NCBI GenBank assembly: GCA_030544235.1
Contig: CM060469.1
Location: 9,558,017-9,622,016 of the forward strand
Reading direction: 5' to 3'
Length of the DNA: 64,000 nt
DNA from: Lepturacanthus savala
Taxonomy: Eukaryota; Chordata; Actinopteri; Scombriformes; Trichiuridae
Notes under the pieces: model-generated
Seen by the model: the letters and a program-made list of their open reading frames with translations, nothing else
The model's database searches: none
Told to the model about the DNA's origin: nothing
Program-made: the position numbers and the translations under genes
Part shown: positions 22,801-36,399 of the stretch, piece after piece
Layout of the letters: each line of letters starts with the position of its first letter
How positions within the stretch are numbered: the stretch's first letter is position 1

Positions 22801-23380
22801 AAATCCATGGTTTCTGTATCAGTTAATAACCATTTACAGCAAAATTATACATACGCCATGATTCAGTGGCAATAAACAATTGCTTTAATGCACTAGTCAT
22901 GTCTTTGTTTAGTCAATCAACTGGATCTCAGAAAACCAGCTATTATTCAAAATGGGGAAAATGGCTTGGTAAAGAGTTTTTTGCTTTTAGATGCATGGAA
23001 ATTTGTATGTAAATTGAGATGTTAATATTTCAGCTTGTGCTGAATACAGGATATGGCCTTTAATGTTATGGTTCATACACCATAGGATTCACTGGGAACA
23101 GTTGATGGCGTCGGGCTACATAAAATGCCTTGATTACGGATCCACATCCCTGCAGCCTCACCGTATTCACACAGCGGAATAAAGGTTATAAATATCTGAT
23201 TAAGTCAAATACATTTTAAAATATTTGCTTGAAGGCAAATAAGAGTAAGATTGTGTTGTTGTTTATGGTTTAAAAAATATGAATTCCAGATATTGGATTG
23301 TTAAAGCCCATATAAACACTCTTTTATGTAAATATTTGTCTATATTAAATTACTTCATAGAATTTACTCTCAATGTACTT
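19830..23380. other. intergenic, decayed repeats and unique DNA
   Basis: The part at about 20,400-20,600 has recurring gata/tatca-rich text (gatacgatattatcac, gatatatcacaatat) like a decayed fish interspersed repeat. Open frames on the minus strand at 20,785-21,159 have no recognisable family. CT repeats occur at 22,337-22,368 and an A run at 22,661-22,675. No gene supported. Confidence 0.35.
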
Positions 23381-23860
23381 TTGTCCATTTTGACAGTACC
23401 CTGGCCTTAACTTGGACAGTTGTCAGTGGGCCCAGTACATGAGTTCTGACTTTGGCCAGATTAATTAGCAGTCCGACCTCTTCAGTCCATTCCCCATTCC
23501 TATTAGACCCAGCTCAGCAATCTGGTGGAAGGTAATTTGTTGCTCCATGCACACAGGGCGCAGCATTGACACCTTATGCTTCGTGATTGAAGGCAATCTC
23601 CTGGGGACAGCGCTAAATTTATTCATGGTGCGCTCTCCCACAGCCACTAGAGACGTGTCTGTGCCCGCCTGCCACACATCCACAGATTTCCTGCTCTGCA
23701 TCTTTCCCCCGAATGCACAAATAATACTAAATGATCTGAGGGACTTGTTGCAGTGTCTTATATTCCTATCCATGCAGAGACCTGGTGATCTCTGGGTGAG
23801 TGAGCTGCCTCTGCCCTGTGCACCGGTCTCTGAAATGAAGACAATGCATAATGTGGGGCG
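23380..23860. promoter_or_regulatory. candidate conserved non-coding block
   Basis: A GC-richer, complex island within AT-rich desert, open in frames on both strands, with no splice-joined partners and no protein family seen. This profile fits a conserved non-coding element better than an exon. It is followed by T and C homopolymers and a CA repeat (23,926-23,950). Confidence 0.3.
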
Positions 23861-24059
23861 AGTGAATTTTATTGCATTTTTTTTTTTTTTTTTAGAAATC
23901 TTCATCCCCCCCCCCCCACTACCTACACACACACACACACACACACACACCAAACAACTTCTTCCATTTTCCCTTTCTCCCCAGAGAACACACATATTAG
24001 AAAACTTGCAGATGCACATGTGTCCGTGCTTGGTGCAGCTGGGTCACAGGAAGTGGCAT

Positions 24060-27000
24060 TAATGTAATTCCTTGTTGATGGCTGAAATCTGTTGATAATA
24101 GAGATGTTGGCAAAGGTGATCAAAGCAGATTAGCCCAAGACACAGCAGGAGGATTGTTTGGACTCCGTATCATTAACACAGGCTGTTATCTGGGAGCCAG
24201 GCATGCTCACTAGCCTTTACTGGGGGAATACAGGGTCAGCCATTAGCATGGAGTAGAAATGCTAATGCTCAACTTGAATCAACTGACTGCCCGCCACTGT
24301 TTATTCACCGCTGAGGTTTCAAAGCCGTTATTAGCCAGTGACACAAACAGGTGAACTCTGGCTCTGCTAAGCTTTGTGGGTAATTTCTTCAGGGCACCTA
24401 AGCAAGGAATAGTCTTTTGTCATGGGCGGCATGCTCTCGAATAGGTGTCAGGTTGAAGCACCACACCTCACATATGTATGACCTGACCTTTTATGTGACA
24501 CATTTTAACCTAAAGCATCAGAAATATTACGAGCCGTGAGTGCGACGATACAGAGGTGAAAACGCACTATTAGATCACAGTATATTACTGAGAGCTGTAT
24601 ACATCCCCTTGGCTCTCACAGTGATAAAAGGAAGTACAAGCTCAGGAACACACATATGAGAGCTATCACTCCTGAGGCTGGAAACTTGTTTGGAGTTATT
24701 GTATCATCAGAGCAGAAGAGGCAAACAAGTGCCCTCAAGTCTTGCAGTGCTTGAGCGGGAAGAGGTATTTTGACAATTAGCCCTATGAATTTGGTTCCCT
24801 CGGCATCAAAACACGAGTGCTATCAATATTTGTTACACAATACACGCACATGCTCTTCCCAGACTGAGGCTAGCCTGATGCCTTTGGTTTTCAGAGAAGA
24901 AATGTTAACAGACCCGAGCTTTTACTGCAAGTGTGAAGCAAAAGCATGGCATCATTCAAACGAAGTGTTAGTGTTTGTGCTCAATTATCGGCAATCAGTA
25001 CATCGTCTCTGCAACAGGTGGAGAATCTTATTGGTATTTTGTATACTAACATCTCTATATTTTAAAACTGAATATGCATAAACAATTTGTATGGAAAATT
25101 TGAGATAGTACATACATTATATTTTATTACAATTTTATAGTTTTATAGTAATAAAAAAGTAAGATGATATGCTCAGACCAGAATGCCTACGATCACGGTC
25201 ACAAAACATATGAATAACAATAAATCGGCTTTTAAAAACATTCTGAATTAATGTAGGAAAAAATGCCCAATGTCAATTATACTAGAGATAATATCCAAAG
25301 ATATAATAATATATAATATACATATTCCTGCTATTCACTCAGTATACAAAGAGACATGTGTGCACACATGCATGCACACACTGTACAAAGATTCAATTGA
25401 ATTGAGAGTAAAATTGCAGCTAAAGTAACAGAGTACAGCGGCATTGACCTAGTGGCCAATAGATACAGTTGAGTTATTGCAGCAGCAGTAATAAGGATAT
25501 GCATAATTGGGGTTATATGGACTTGCACCCCTGACTGATGTGCATTTCCTATAAAAAACCTAAAGGGCTAAATGAAATGCTATGTGAAAAAGTAGATAGA
25601 GGCACACATACACATAAACAGACTTCAATTCATCATTGGCAATATGAAATTCAAAGATCTGTAGAGCTAATTCTCAGATTTCCAGGTTGAGGAATTGATT
25701 TTGAGCCAACCTCTAAATATAGACTAATAGTTTTTTTTGTTGTTGAAAACATCCGTACTCTGTGGAGGAAGGCCAAACAGTAGACCTATTCATTAGTTCC
25801 CTGTAAGGGAATAATACCCTCCAAAAAAAAACTATTTCCATGGGCAAATGTGTTTTTCCTCTATTCAGTTCATCATTCAATAGGAATACAAGTAGCCGAG
25901 ACCCAGTGATCAACTAAATAGAAAACTAGAGTTTTTTTAGTTAACGTCACGGAAGCAAGCTTCAAACTTGATATGCATCATTCCTGTCACTTTATATTAA
26001 TTCACATTTACTACTGTGTTTTATGTACTAATATAATTATTATTATAATTCAAAAGTATGATGATGATCATTATCATTTCATTTGACATAATTGGTTTGC
26101 TTTCATGCATTTTTGATTTAACATATTATTTTAAAACAAATGGAATATACAATTTTCTCTTAGTAGAAAATAAAAGTTCCTCCAACGTAGCAGCACATTT
26201 CTGGTGTAATAATGAGCAGCAGTATAGTAGAGATCTCTACCAAAGGCCCCTTCATTAGATGACCTCCGGTGAAGTGACGTCAAAATTGAATATTCGTCCT
26301 TCAATCCATCAGTGAATTCACTTATTAGTCTACAATAATCATATACCTTGTGTTTAAAAAAAGAAGACAATGCGGATTTTCTGCCTTTGAAATGATGGTT
26401 TTTGTCTCAGTTATTCCATCACTATGGAATTAGCATGGAGGAAAGTCAGTATTAGACAAAGACAGCTGGGACTCTGCTGGATTTAACTAATTCAGCCTCA
26501 GGTCCCTCAGCGTGAAGGAGAGATTCACGATGTCCCACAGCTGCAATTCTGTCGTGCATTACATGAAGATTACATGGTTACAAATGTTTGTGACTGGTGT
26601 TAAAAATATGATATTATTTTTAATCTACGAAAGCCATGACAAAGAAACTAAAATATGTCAGTTTTATGCCTGAAGTAACCCATTGAGAGGATCAAAAAGT
26701 TACTACAAAACTGTTTTTTAAAGGACACATATTTATATTTTTTCAGATTTAAAAGACTAGACCTATGTTAAAGATGTTGTTGCCTTCATTTCCCAAATGT
26801 TTTCACATTTGTAATTTTAGCATTCATTTTAATGTGAACAACAGGTGTGACATAGCTGCCTCTTAATCTCCCCAGTAAATTCTTTATTTTTTTTTTTCAG
26901 TTTTAAGGACTCAATCAAGATTTTAATTTTTTTTTTAATCCACACACTTTTCTATAAAAGTCAGCCTCCGAACCACAGCAACATGACATTTATCCAGAGA

Positions 27001-30000
27001 TTTGTCAAAGTGGATAAGCAAGTGTAGAGATGTGAAAATATCAGATCGAGTGACCCCAATCCTGAACTTTTTCAGATATTTGACGACAAAATACTGCTCG
27101 CACTTGCCCATTCTGTTCAAAAACAACAATGGCGGACATGTCTTTACAGCTGAATTTAAGATTACTGCATGAAGTGCAAGTAGGTTCAGATATATAATCT
27201 GCGTAGGTCTGCATCGCAGGCTTTTAAGGAGATCGTATTCATGCTGAGGCCTCCATTTAGTCTGAGATATTTTTTGATTGGATCAGCATGTAGAAGGAGA
27301 CAAAAATATGCAGTTAAAAAAATATCTAGACTGGTGTGGCTGGGGCATAAGTCACCTTTTTACGACTCACTTCCATCCAGCCCTACAGTGCCCACTGCCT
27401 GTCCGTGACTGGCTGACTGACTGAGATACTGTATGAACAAATGACAAATGGATAATAAAAAGTCAAAATACAAGGTCACTCTATCCAGTATTTTATTAGA
27501 TATTTCAGTATGATCCAAAGAAGAGACTGACATTGCCATCCCTCTGCATTGTATAGCTAAAATCTATGCTGAGAGCAGCTCTTTTCATTGAAAGAGATCC
27601 ACAGCATATATCATTTCAGTTGTGCAGGCACAAAGTAGTTTATAAGCAATCGCAGCGAAGGGAATGCCTTATAAAATGCTGGCGGAGCCTTGAGGACCTA
27701 TTCTTTTATTTGTACAACTGCAATAAATGTTGGAGAAACTGAGCCATAGCAAACTGTGAGGATACATAAGATGTGCTGCAAAGTATCACAGGTTTACCAT
27801 TAATAATTTACCATTAATAAAAGCTAGAAATGATGCTCTCTATGAAATTTAACAGCAAAAATCAATCCAAAAAAAAAAAATCAAAAAGGCAGGAAAAACA
27901 GATATGAATCCTCAGACAATAATCTTTATGTAATTTGTTGGTTGAAAGGTTGAGGATTAGAATATAAAAGCATGCAGGCAATACAAGATCATAACAAGAT
28001 TAAATATCCAGTCTCTAAATTGAAAAATAAAATGTTTAAAGGATAACTTAATGTCAGTTGTTACCTACAGTTGTAGTGGGGAAAGTTGTAAATGTAGTAA
28101 ACGTATATTGATTATCCATATATTCAGAATTTGCGCACAAACAGTGAAATAGGGAGTATTTCTTTGTCTCTATAACGTGCATGATTTTGCCTATATGATA
28201 TCCTGGTGCCTTTATATTGCCTATAGGGCAAAAGCTATAGATCATTCAGAATCAGATTCATATATGTAAAAACATGGGCAGTGTAATATTCAGCATTAAC
28301 TTTGACTTTCTACCAGCTCTATCCAAGTCTACAACTACTTTTGACATCAAGTGGAAAATGTCATTGACGCTTTCTTCACTTGCTTTGACAATAAAGAACA
28401 CAGTGAATAAACTCTGTGAACAAAGTGACACAAAAATGAACCTAAATACTCAAATAAAGTTATCCCTTTAGAACTGGATTGCCATTGATATGAGTTGTTT
28501 AAGATGTGAACCGAAAAGTCAAATATACTGCATTAAAAGGGAAATTATGTCTACTTCAGCAAGAATATCCTTGAAAGTGGTTTAATCACTTTTTGGGATT
28601 CATTTAGAGATTGTTGCTCCTGTTATTGTGTATTTTGTGACCCAAACCTCTGCAGATAATTCACAGTCATTATGACAACAAAAACTAGAAGAGGAGGCCC
28701 TTGGTTGGAAATAGTTATGAGTAAACACCTTTAATCATTTCAACTGTGCAAAACAGCTGGTGATCTTGCTTTTGTGTGAGCATGCGAAACTATGATTTGC
28801 ATGATTGGCCACAGCATCTTGGCATGCTACCCTACAAACCTTGCTTAATTTCTGCCTTATCACTGTCAATTATGCCACAACAATGTAATGAGGAGGTGGA
28901 ACAACAATGGGACATGTAAGGATGTAGGGAAATGCCCCTCATTGTGGTGGGAGTAGATACAACTACTATTAAAAGGTCCTAGAAAGTGATGATTTTGGTT
29001 AGAAGGTCTACTGTAGGTGTTCTAGAAATACTGTCCCATGTTTCAAAACTCTCAATACAACTCTCAAGCAGGAAGTCAGGAATTCTATGAGGTTGTGAAG
29101 TCAGAACTATAAAGTCACCAACTTCTATTAACAGGCATTCAAATCAGCCAAACAAAGAGGATGCTCATTAATGAGACACTAAGTGACCTTTTCTTTCTTC
29201 AGAGCTCCGGAGAGAAGCTTGAGAGAGGAGACGTAAAACTATATTGTGGTGCTGCAAGTCGATGACGAATCACAGAAGTGACTTTGTTGATAACGGTGGA
29301 TCCAGCATGGAGGCAACGGTAACATACCTTTGGATGCAGCCTTAGAAAGTGGTCTAAGTCATTTAGACAGCAAATCTATTTAGAAAATTGTGCAACTTCT
29401 AGCGCTAAACTATTTAACTGTCATCCGGTATCAGGTATGTCATTGGTATGTTTGATACGATTGGCTATAAGATATGTACTGATGCATTTGACAGATATTT
29501 TTTGCACCTAAAAACGGCTCTGGGCTTCCATAAAACCACAGGATTAGCCATGTGTATGTATCACAGTCTAAAATTACCTTCTAATTGAGATGTTGTCATT
29601 TTTTGACCTTATTTTCCTAATTGTTAGAGTGATCTTATATTGGAGGTGGGGCATAGGCCATGTATGCCCAGCTGTGTTGGTCCATTTTTTTTGCCTCTGC
29701 CAGGCTCAGGTTGTTATCATAATGTTTCATTCACAACAGAAAACACTGCAGAAAACAACAGCAGCAGCCAGCTCTGTTCCCTGGCTGTTTCCTTCACAAC
29801 TGTCCTGCTCACTACTTGTCATGTTTCCACACACAGGTGACTTCCTAACATTTGATTGGACCACAAGAAGGTGGGTGGAGAGAAAGTTATAATAGATCTA
29901 CATTATGCCTTTTTTACACTACTGAATTTTGTATTGTTGTAAATATCAGTATATATTACGAAGTATTTATAGTTTAACTGGTTTCTTTTGGTATTTTGAT

Positions 30001-30080
30001 ATTTTTCCATAAATGCATCTGATATGGATTCTTCCATTCAACCTTTAGTGATTTGAAATTAGAATGTATCAGGGCTGACA
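24060..30080. other. intergenic gene desert
   Basis: No gene, RNA or recognisable mobile element seen. The sequence is AT-rich with short A/T homopolymers and scattered complex patches (for example 24,130-24,400). Confidence 0.35.
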
Positions 30081-30099
30081 TGAGTTAATAGTTTGTTTC

Positions 30100-30780
30100 T
30101 TTTCTGTTACCTTTCCCTTAAGCTCAGAACTCCGCAAGAGATTCATAAAGGTGACACGTTTGATAATTTTTAAACACATGCCTGAACATGTGAACCTTGA
30201 GCGTCCTTCTTCTGTTCCACTTCAAATGTTGTGTGGTTTCACTCGCAAATCAAGTTTGTAGCTTTCCGGAAGGTAGCTGACTGACAGTATGGCTGACAGA
30301 TTGAGTGAAGGGCAACGCGGTCAATCAAAGGCCACCTTTCGTCTCTCAGCTCTTGCTTTGGGGTCTTCCTGACGGTAATTCTCTGATTTGACTTTGATGT
30401 GCCAATTTGTGCCTGATGAATAATTGTCTGGTTTGCTGATAACTTGTGGGAGTCAAGTGTATTCTGGTGGCACTCAATGCAAATGGGAGATATTTGGGTC
30501 CTTCAAATCACGACAGTAGCCCCTCTACATTTGCGTCCCCGTTCCGTGAGTAAACTGACCAATTAGCTGTGTTTGAAGAAGCCATTTTTGATTAGAGCAA
30601 TCAGTAAACAGCAAGGCCTCTCCATGATTGTACCCCTGATTAGATGAGTTGTCACTTGAGAAGTTGTTGGGAGATTTTAATTTATGGCCTTATATTGCTG
30701 AAAAGTATGGTAATTACCTAATCCATTCTCCACAGTTCAGCACTTGGATTAAAATTCATCCATACTGTCAATGCTGATGA
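30100..30780. promoter_or_regulatory. candidate conserved non-coding block
   Basis: Complex non-repetitive sequence of balanced composition with many homeodomain cores (TGAATAATTG, GGTAATTACC, CCAATTAGC). It lies 9-10 kb from the nkx2.4 3' end. The inference is from texture only. Confidence 0.25.
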
Positions 30781-31984
30781 CCTCATTTTTCCTCCTGAAG
30801 TTTCTAAGTAGTCTCTGAATCGACTGAATCAAGTAAATCGAATGGCCACCGTTTAGGCGCAGGTGGACAGCATCACCATCAGTGGTCTGATTTCAGCTCG
30901 AGGAGAAAAGGTAGTAGCTACACACAACAGATTAAAAAAAAACCCTCAACAATATGCATTATATTACTTGCATTTATAGCCTATCAGGTCTGAAAACTGG
31001 CATCACTCATGGATAATCACACAATAATCTGCATTCTGCGCTAAAAACATCTTATTATTCATGGCCATCTTCAAGTGTCTGTGCATTCAATCCTCATTAA
31101 CACTATAGACGGGTTAATGGCGGTTAAGACTGCAGTAAGTGATAAATTAGAATGCTTCTTATGCAACAAAATTGCTAGTTCGGGAATTCATTAAATACAT
31201 TATATAAGTAGCTATAGCATTGGGGTGAGTAATACTTTTACCTATAGTTTTATTGGGTAAGTGGCTCTACAGCCCTCTCAAAAACTTAAAAAGGCACCAG
31301 AGGTGGCAGATAATGTAGTTCAAGAAGGAAAAGTTCCTGCTCACAATTGTTACTTTAAAAAAAATGTTTAGTAAGGAAATTATTTGGTCCATGCTGTTTG
31401 TTAGAGCTTGAATCCACATCCAGTTAAAAGGGTTAATTCTCCACACAGACAAGGTGTATGTATTAAAATAAGTGACTTTCATTTGTTCACAATATAGGAC
31501 ATGTAATAATCACTGATATACAGGAGCATAATCCATATTGATTCATAAGATTAGGCAGAAAATATTAATAACTCTTACTTTAGATAGGTCTCAAAGCAGC
31601 ATGAATTGTGAAAGCGCTACAGGCATTAAGCTTATTCATCTTATTTTAACCTATATCATTGTATTTAGTAGTTCAAATGCTATAATAAACTTTTAAATCA
31701 AGAAGATAGACTAATTTAAATTCAAACATTTGCTTTCTTCAGTTACTTGGACTAATTAATGCGCTATTTTCGATTCACTCGTAGGGCAAATAGACAAATA
31801 CGCCACCTGCAGAAGCTTTACATTGAAGTTTCATTGTATGACATCGTACATTGTTGTCCGGGGTGCACCTATACTGCAGATTGCAGTGTATTGACCACCA
31901 AATCCTCAAATGATGCCTTAATCAATACGCAGACGGAGTAAGTAGATAAGGGAAGGGTGTGTGTGTATGTGTATCTGTGTGTGT

Positions 31985-32075
31985 GACACAAAGCCAGGAT
32001 TAGGCCTGATTAGGGCAGTTTTAACATGTCCTGCTGATTAGGGGCCAGTGGATCTGACCGCTAATTAGCTCTGAA
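31985..32075. promoter_or_regulatory. clustered GATTA/TAATTA sites, candidate enhancer
   Basis: Within about 75 bases lie GGATTA (31997-32002), GATTA (32008-32012), GATTA (32036-32040) and TAATTA (32062-32067). GGATTA is the site type bound by Otx/Pitx/Gsc homeodomains. The stretch sits in a GC-richer block (about 31,985-32,480) with a polypyrimidine tract at 32,127-32,174, about 7.4 kb from the nkx2.4 stop codon. Confidence 0.35.
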
Positions 32076-32787
32076 GTGTGGCTGGCCGCACAGACAGGAC
32101 AGCGGCAGGAGGAGGGGTTGTCAGCCCAAACCCACCCCTCCCCTCCTTCACCCGCCCCTCTCCCTCCCTCCCTTGTCCACTCACCAACCCCACAAAAGGG
32201 TCTGGGGGTCTTTGATTGGGTGTGCTGCGATTGTGAAGAGGGGAGATGAAAAAGAGCCCCATTTCCCCTATTGCTGTGCCACTACCCCCTGCGGGGTGGA
32301 GTCAATGTACCCTTTCTGTGCCTTCGTATGACCAGCTGGCGACAGAGGGGCAAACAAACACTCAAGATCCACTGGCCAGTAAGACGCCCATCTGAAACAG
32401 AGCCTTTGTCCCATGTGGATTGAGCCCTAATTGGTGTGCCTGAGACAAATTCTTAGCGTGATTGTTATTTGCACTGATGGGGTTTTAACAGACAGATAAT
32501 ACACAGATGATACAAGTTACAAGTAAATAATAGACTAATGTTGGTCTGCTCCACGATTGGAGTCTTCCCGGTTACAACTGATACAGATGCATTGAAATCA
32601 TAAAGATCCAAAGTTTAGAAAAGTATGAACGTAACAGCCAACTTTTCTGGCAAAGGTGTTATCACAGGTTTTAGATGATAATACAGTATTTCACATTGTG
32701 ACCAAAGATGTTGGTGATAATTAAAATATTACATTGATGAGTTATGTATTTTTTTTTTTGTTTTTTTAAGATACTACTTTTTTTTTT

Positions 32788-32806
32788 GGGGGGGGGGGGG
32801 GGGGGG
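32788..32806. repeat. G19 homopolymer next to T tracts
   Basis: Nineteen consecutive G after an interrupted T tract (about 32,751-32,787). It could fold as a G-quadruplex. Its length may be affected by sequencing error. Confidence 0.85.
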
Positions 32807-32990
32807 TGTTGTCACATTAGGGCTTGGAGCATATGATCTAAACCACAGCATAAGGTGAAACAATCTTTGTAAGAATATTACTATTTATATAAAAAAATGA
32901 ACACATGAGAATTATCTTTTTATATAGGAAATGTAAAAAGAAATGTAGAATTATTTCTATCAAAAGAAAAGAACACATTCTACAAAAACT

Positions 32991-33024
32991 CTATCTATCT
33001 ATCTATCTATCTATCCATCTATCT
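32991..33024. repeat. (TCTA)n microsatellite
   Basis: Tandem tcta units, about eight copies with one variant (tcca). Confidence 0.9.
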
Positions 33025-33560
33025 GCACCTGCTGTCAATACATTGAAATCATTTACACCTCAAATAATTTGTGTATTCGGGGAATTCAGAATGTTCCCAG
33101 CTCTGCCTCCACCCTGAGACCCCTGACCACAGCATCTTAAGAGGAAGCGAAGAAGAGTGAGTAGGAACATGGGATTTGGGACGTAATCCTGTTTGTCCTT
33201 AGGGTCACATGCTCTACAGAGTTGTGATTGTCAGCTACAGTCTGGAAGTTTATTCGAGGGACAAACAGCAGTCTAATTGTAATTCCCTCTGGAGAGCAGC
33301 CAGTGTCTCCTGCTGAATGCTGGAGAGGAGACAGGTTGCTGCAAGATGATAATTGAAAAGAAAGTGGGTGGTCCTCTTTGGCCTCTTGGCCCTCTGGGAC
33401 AGTTATATTGAGACTCCTGCGTGTTTTGGAGCGGGCAGATTACCGAATGTGATATTTGAAGAAACGATTATGTCCTTCTGGTCTTAATTTGACAGATGTA
33501 GCTACTGAGTGGTGGCTGCTTCTGTTGTCTTTTGCTATTCACATCCATTTGTTTGCATTT

Positions 33561-33564
33561 GTGT

Positions 33565-33612
<48 letters not shown>
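33561..33612. repeat. (GT)n microsatellite
   Basis: GT dinucleotide array with one interruption (gtga near its start). Confidence 0.95.
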
Positions 33613-33615
<3 letters not shown>

Positions 33616-35119
33616 GTTCTTCATTGCTCTTCTTCAACACATTTTAAGTGTTTTTTAGTTGCTTCCTTACAAACATGTTTCAAGCTTGTCTTCATATTCT
33701 CTGTGGAAGTCCCTGTATGTGTATGAGTGTATACAGCATGCACACATACTCCTGTGCAGGACTGACTTCAAATTGAATAAAATTCTAAATGTGTCTATAC
33801 AAAGAAAAAAAAAGTAAAACAAAGTAACACACTAAAACACACACACACATACATAACTATGCCCTAGCAAACACGCACTGATTTTACCCTTTGCCTACCT
33901 TCGTTGAACTGCTCTCCAGTCCTGGCCCTATTAACCAGTAATCCGCAGACTGGTAGCTGGCCATTACCGTGGCAACGGTGAGCTGGGAGAAAACTGCTTG
34001 CTGGTTCAAAAGTAAAGAGGAGTGTTGTGAAGGACATAGATGAACTCTTTGTCCTGTAAATGTGTTCATGTTTTCATATTTCTGAATACAAATCCTCAAT
34101 TCCTTACTCATTTCACTTCACCTCTACATATTTTGAGGCGAAGATTAAAAGTCCTTTGTGCTTGTTTGATTTTCATTTTGGTTGCAGATTGAAATCTATT
34201 CCAAGTATTTTGAATGGCTTACGAATCTCTTGCAGAAAAGCTTGTCCTTCGTGTGTAATGGAAATGATTGGTCACTGATGATTATAGTCTATAGCAGTTT
34301 TAGTTAAGCCTCTGACCAATTTTCCCTCACTCTTTTCATAGTAGTCGTCTAAGGTCACATTTATAAACTATTACAATTGCTATTTTACAAAACCATGTTC
34401 TTTCGTTTGCATACTGATAAAAATGTCAGATATGTGCACACAATATTCTTTTAAACTTCCAAAGAGACATTAAATTCCACATAGATATATATTGTAATTA
34501 TATATTTCTTCAAGAAAAAATGTCTCAATGCGTGAAAGGCTCATGGTGCAGTTATGTTAAGAGGGAGAAAAGAATGATATATTTAATAACATGATCACAC
34601 ATTTCTCAGAAAGTTATTGCACATTAAAGCGGGTGCGTGTGTGTAGGGTGTGTGAGTCTTACTTCAACCGCTTCTGTCATAGAGTCTAAACACAGTGGCA
34701 CCTCAGGAGGAGCTGCACAGCCATAATAGATTTTAGAATCGGCTAATTTTCTTGAAGAAGAGTTTGTTGGACTTAATGAGGCATAACTAATAGAAGTCCC
34801 ACAATCATCCGCGCCATGCTGGAAGCACCGTGGCAGGACAGAGCAGCCATTGATTCTTGCTTCAAACCTCTTGAGTTCCTAATCAGCTTCTTTGGTTGTG
34901 CGTTTCAGGCCTGACAAACCTATTGTTGGCCTGTGTCACTGGAGGTCAGTAGTTATTAGTGGCAACTGAAAACAGTTTCTCTAACTACTTATAAGCGAAT
35001 TGAATAACATGCAAAGGGGGACTTGGAGGGGGGATTACTGGCAGTGCAGCGAGTCCGGCCGGCGCAGGAGAGAATGTGACATGGTTTTCTAATAAGGGAT
35101 GCTGCCCCCCCACCACCTT

Positions 35120-35121
<2 letters not shown>
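33613..35121. other. intergenic, no gene seen
   Basis: Unique AT-rich sequence. The part at about 34,680-34,980 is complex and has homeodomain-like cores (GGCTAATTTTC, CTTAATGAGGC), but no further evidence of function. Confidence 0.3.

Positions 35122-35200
<79 letters not shown>
35122..35200. repeat. (CA)n microsatellite
   Basis: Uninterrupted CA array of about 79 bases. Confidence 0.97.
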
Positions 35201-35203
<3 letters not shown>

Positions 35204-35358
35204 TAACCTGGTCCTTCATCCTTCATTCTCTGCCCCTTCTAGTATAGACGGTGGTGAATAGTCTTCAAAAGGTTGCTTTGGCCCTGAAATGCCTCATATT
35301 GCTAAAATGGTATTCATAGTAAGCAATGGAATTAGCAAATATGGGTCCTGGAATAGCT

Positions 35359-35392
<34 letters not shown>

Positions 35393-35970
35393 CACATGCG
35401 CGTGTGTGTGAGCGTGTGTGAGCATGTGCGTGCATATGTATGTATTTTAGTTCATGTTATCATCAAACCAAAGGCAATGGTACAAATGTGGTTTCTGGTA
35501 TTTAATTTCATGGAAATCTATTAGAGTGAGAATTGCTTTCAGAGTCCTTTGACCTTCTTGAAATGTTTTTTTTTTCTCCCACTCTGTAGGAAGATGATTA
35601 TTTGCAGGCTATTTTTTCCATTCGAAAACGGCTAAAATTGGGGAACTTTTTGCTTCCTGGGGGCAAAGACACACAGACTTGTTGCAGTGACTCATTCGGC
35701 GGGTTTGTCATATAGAGGGTAGAGCGATTGTTTCTCCTTGGCAGATTCACAAGGGCATTACATTAATTAAAATGTCTCTCTGTGTCTTTCAGAACTTGCC
35801 AATTCGGTGCATTCCTTCGCACGGCGAAATGAAAGGCAGCGGCGCTGGCCTCTCCTAATCATTTGAGGGTTAGATCTGGGGAGTATCGCTGGCAGAAGAA
35901 GGGACACGGAAGAAGGGAAAAGAGAAAGTGGGGACACTTTTGTTTTGTGAAACTTTGGATATTCTACCTA

Positions 35971-36106
<136 letters not shown>

Positions 36107-36399
36107 ACATTTATGTTGTCGTAATAGAAATAAAATAATATCTCATTTGACAAATGGAGTCACATTTTTCTATTCACTATTCAGGAAGGAGAAATCTTAC
36201 TCATCAAGCATTTTCCACTCACAATCTAGGTCAGATATGCATTTAGCTCTTTTTTTGAGATAAGACCACAAACAAGAAATGTCCTCTCCTATTGTACCAG
36301 GAAATAAAAAAATAAAAAACAGACCTGTCATGCAGGCCTGTGTATGACAAGGGTTATGTTTGGCCTATTTTTTTTGTGTGTAAACTATGCAGCCAATAA

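Noticed and set aside
23465..24062. Overlapping 171- and 184-codon frames as genes
   Set aside because: Both run through homopolymers and a CA repeat and match no family.
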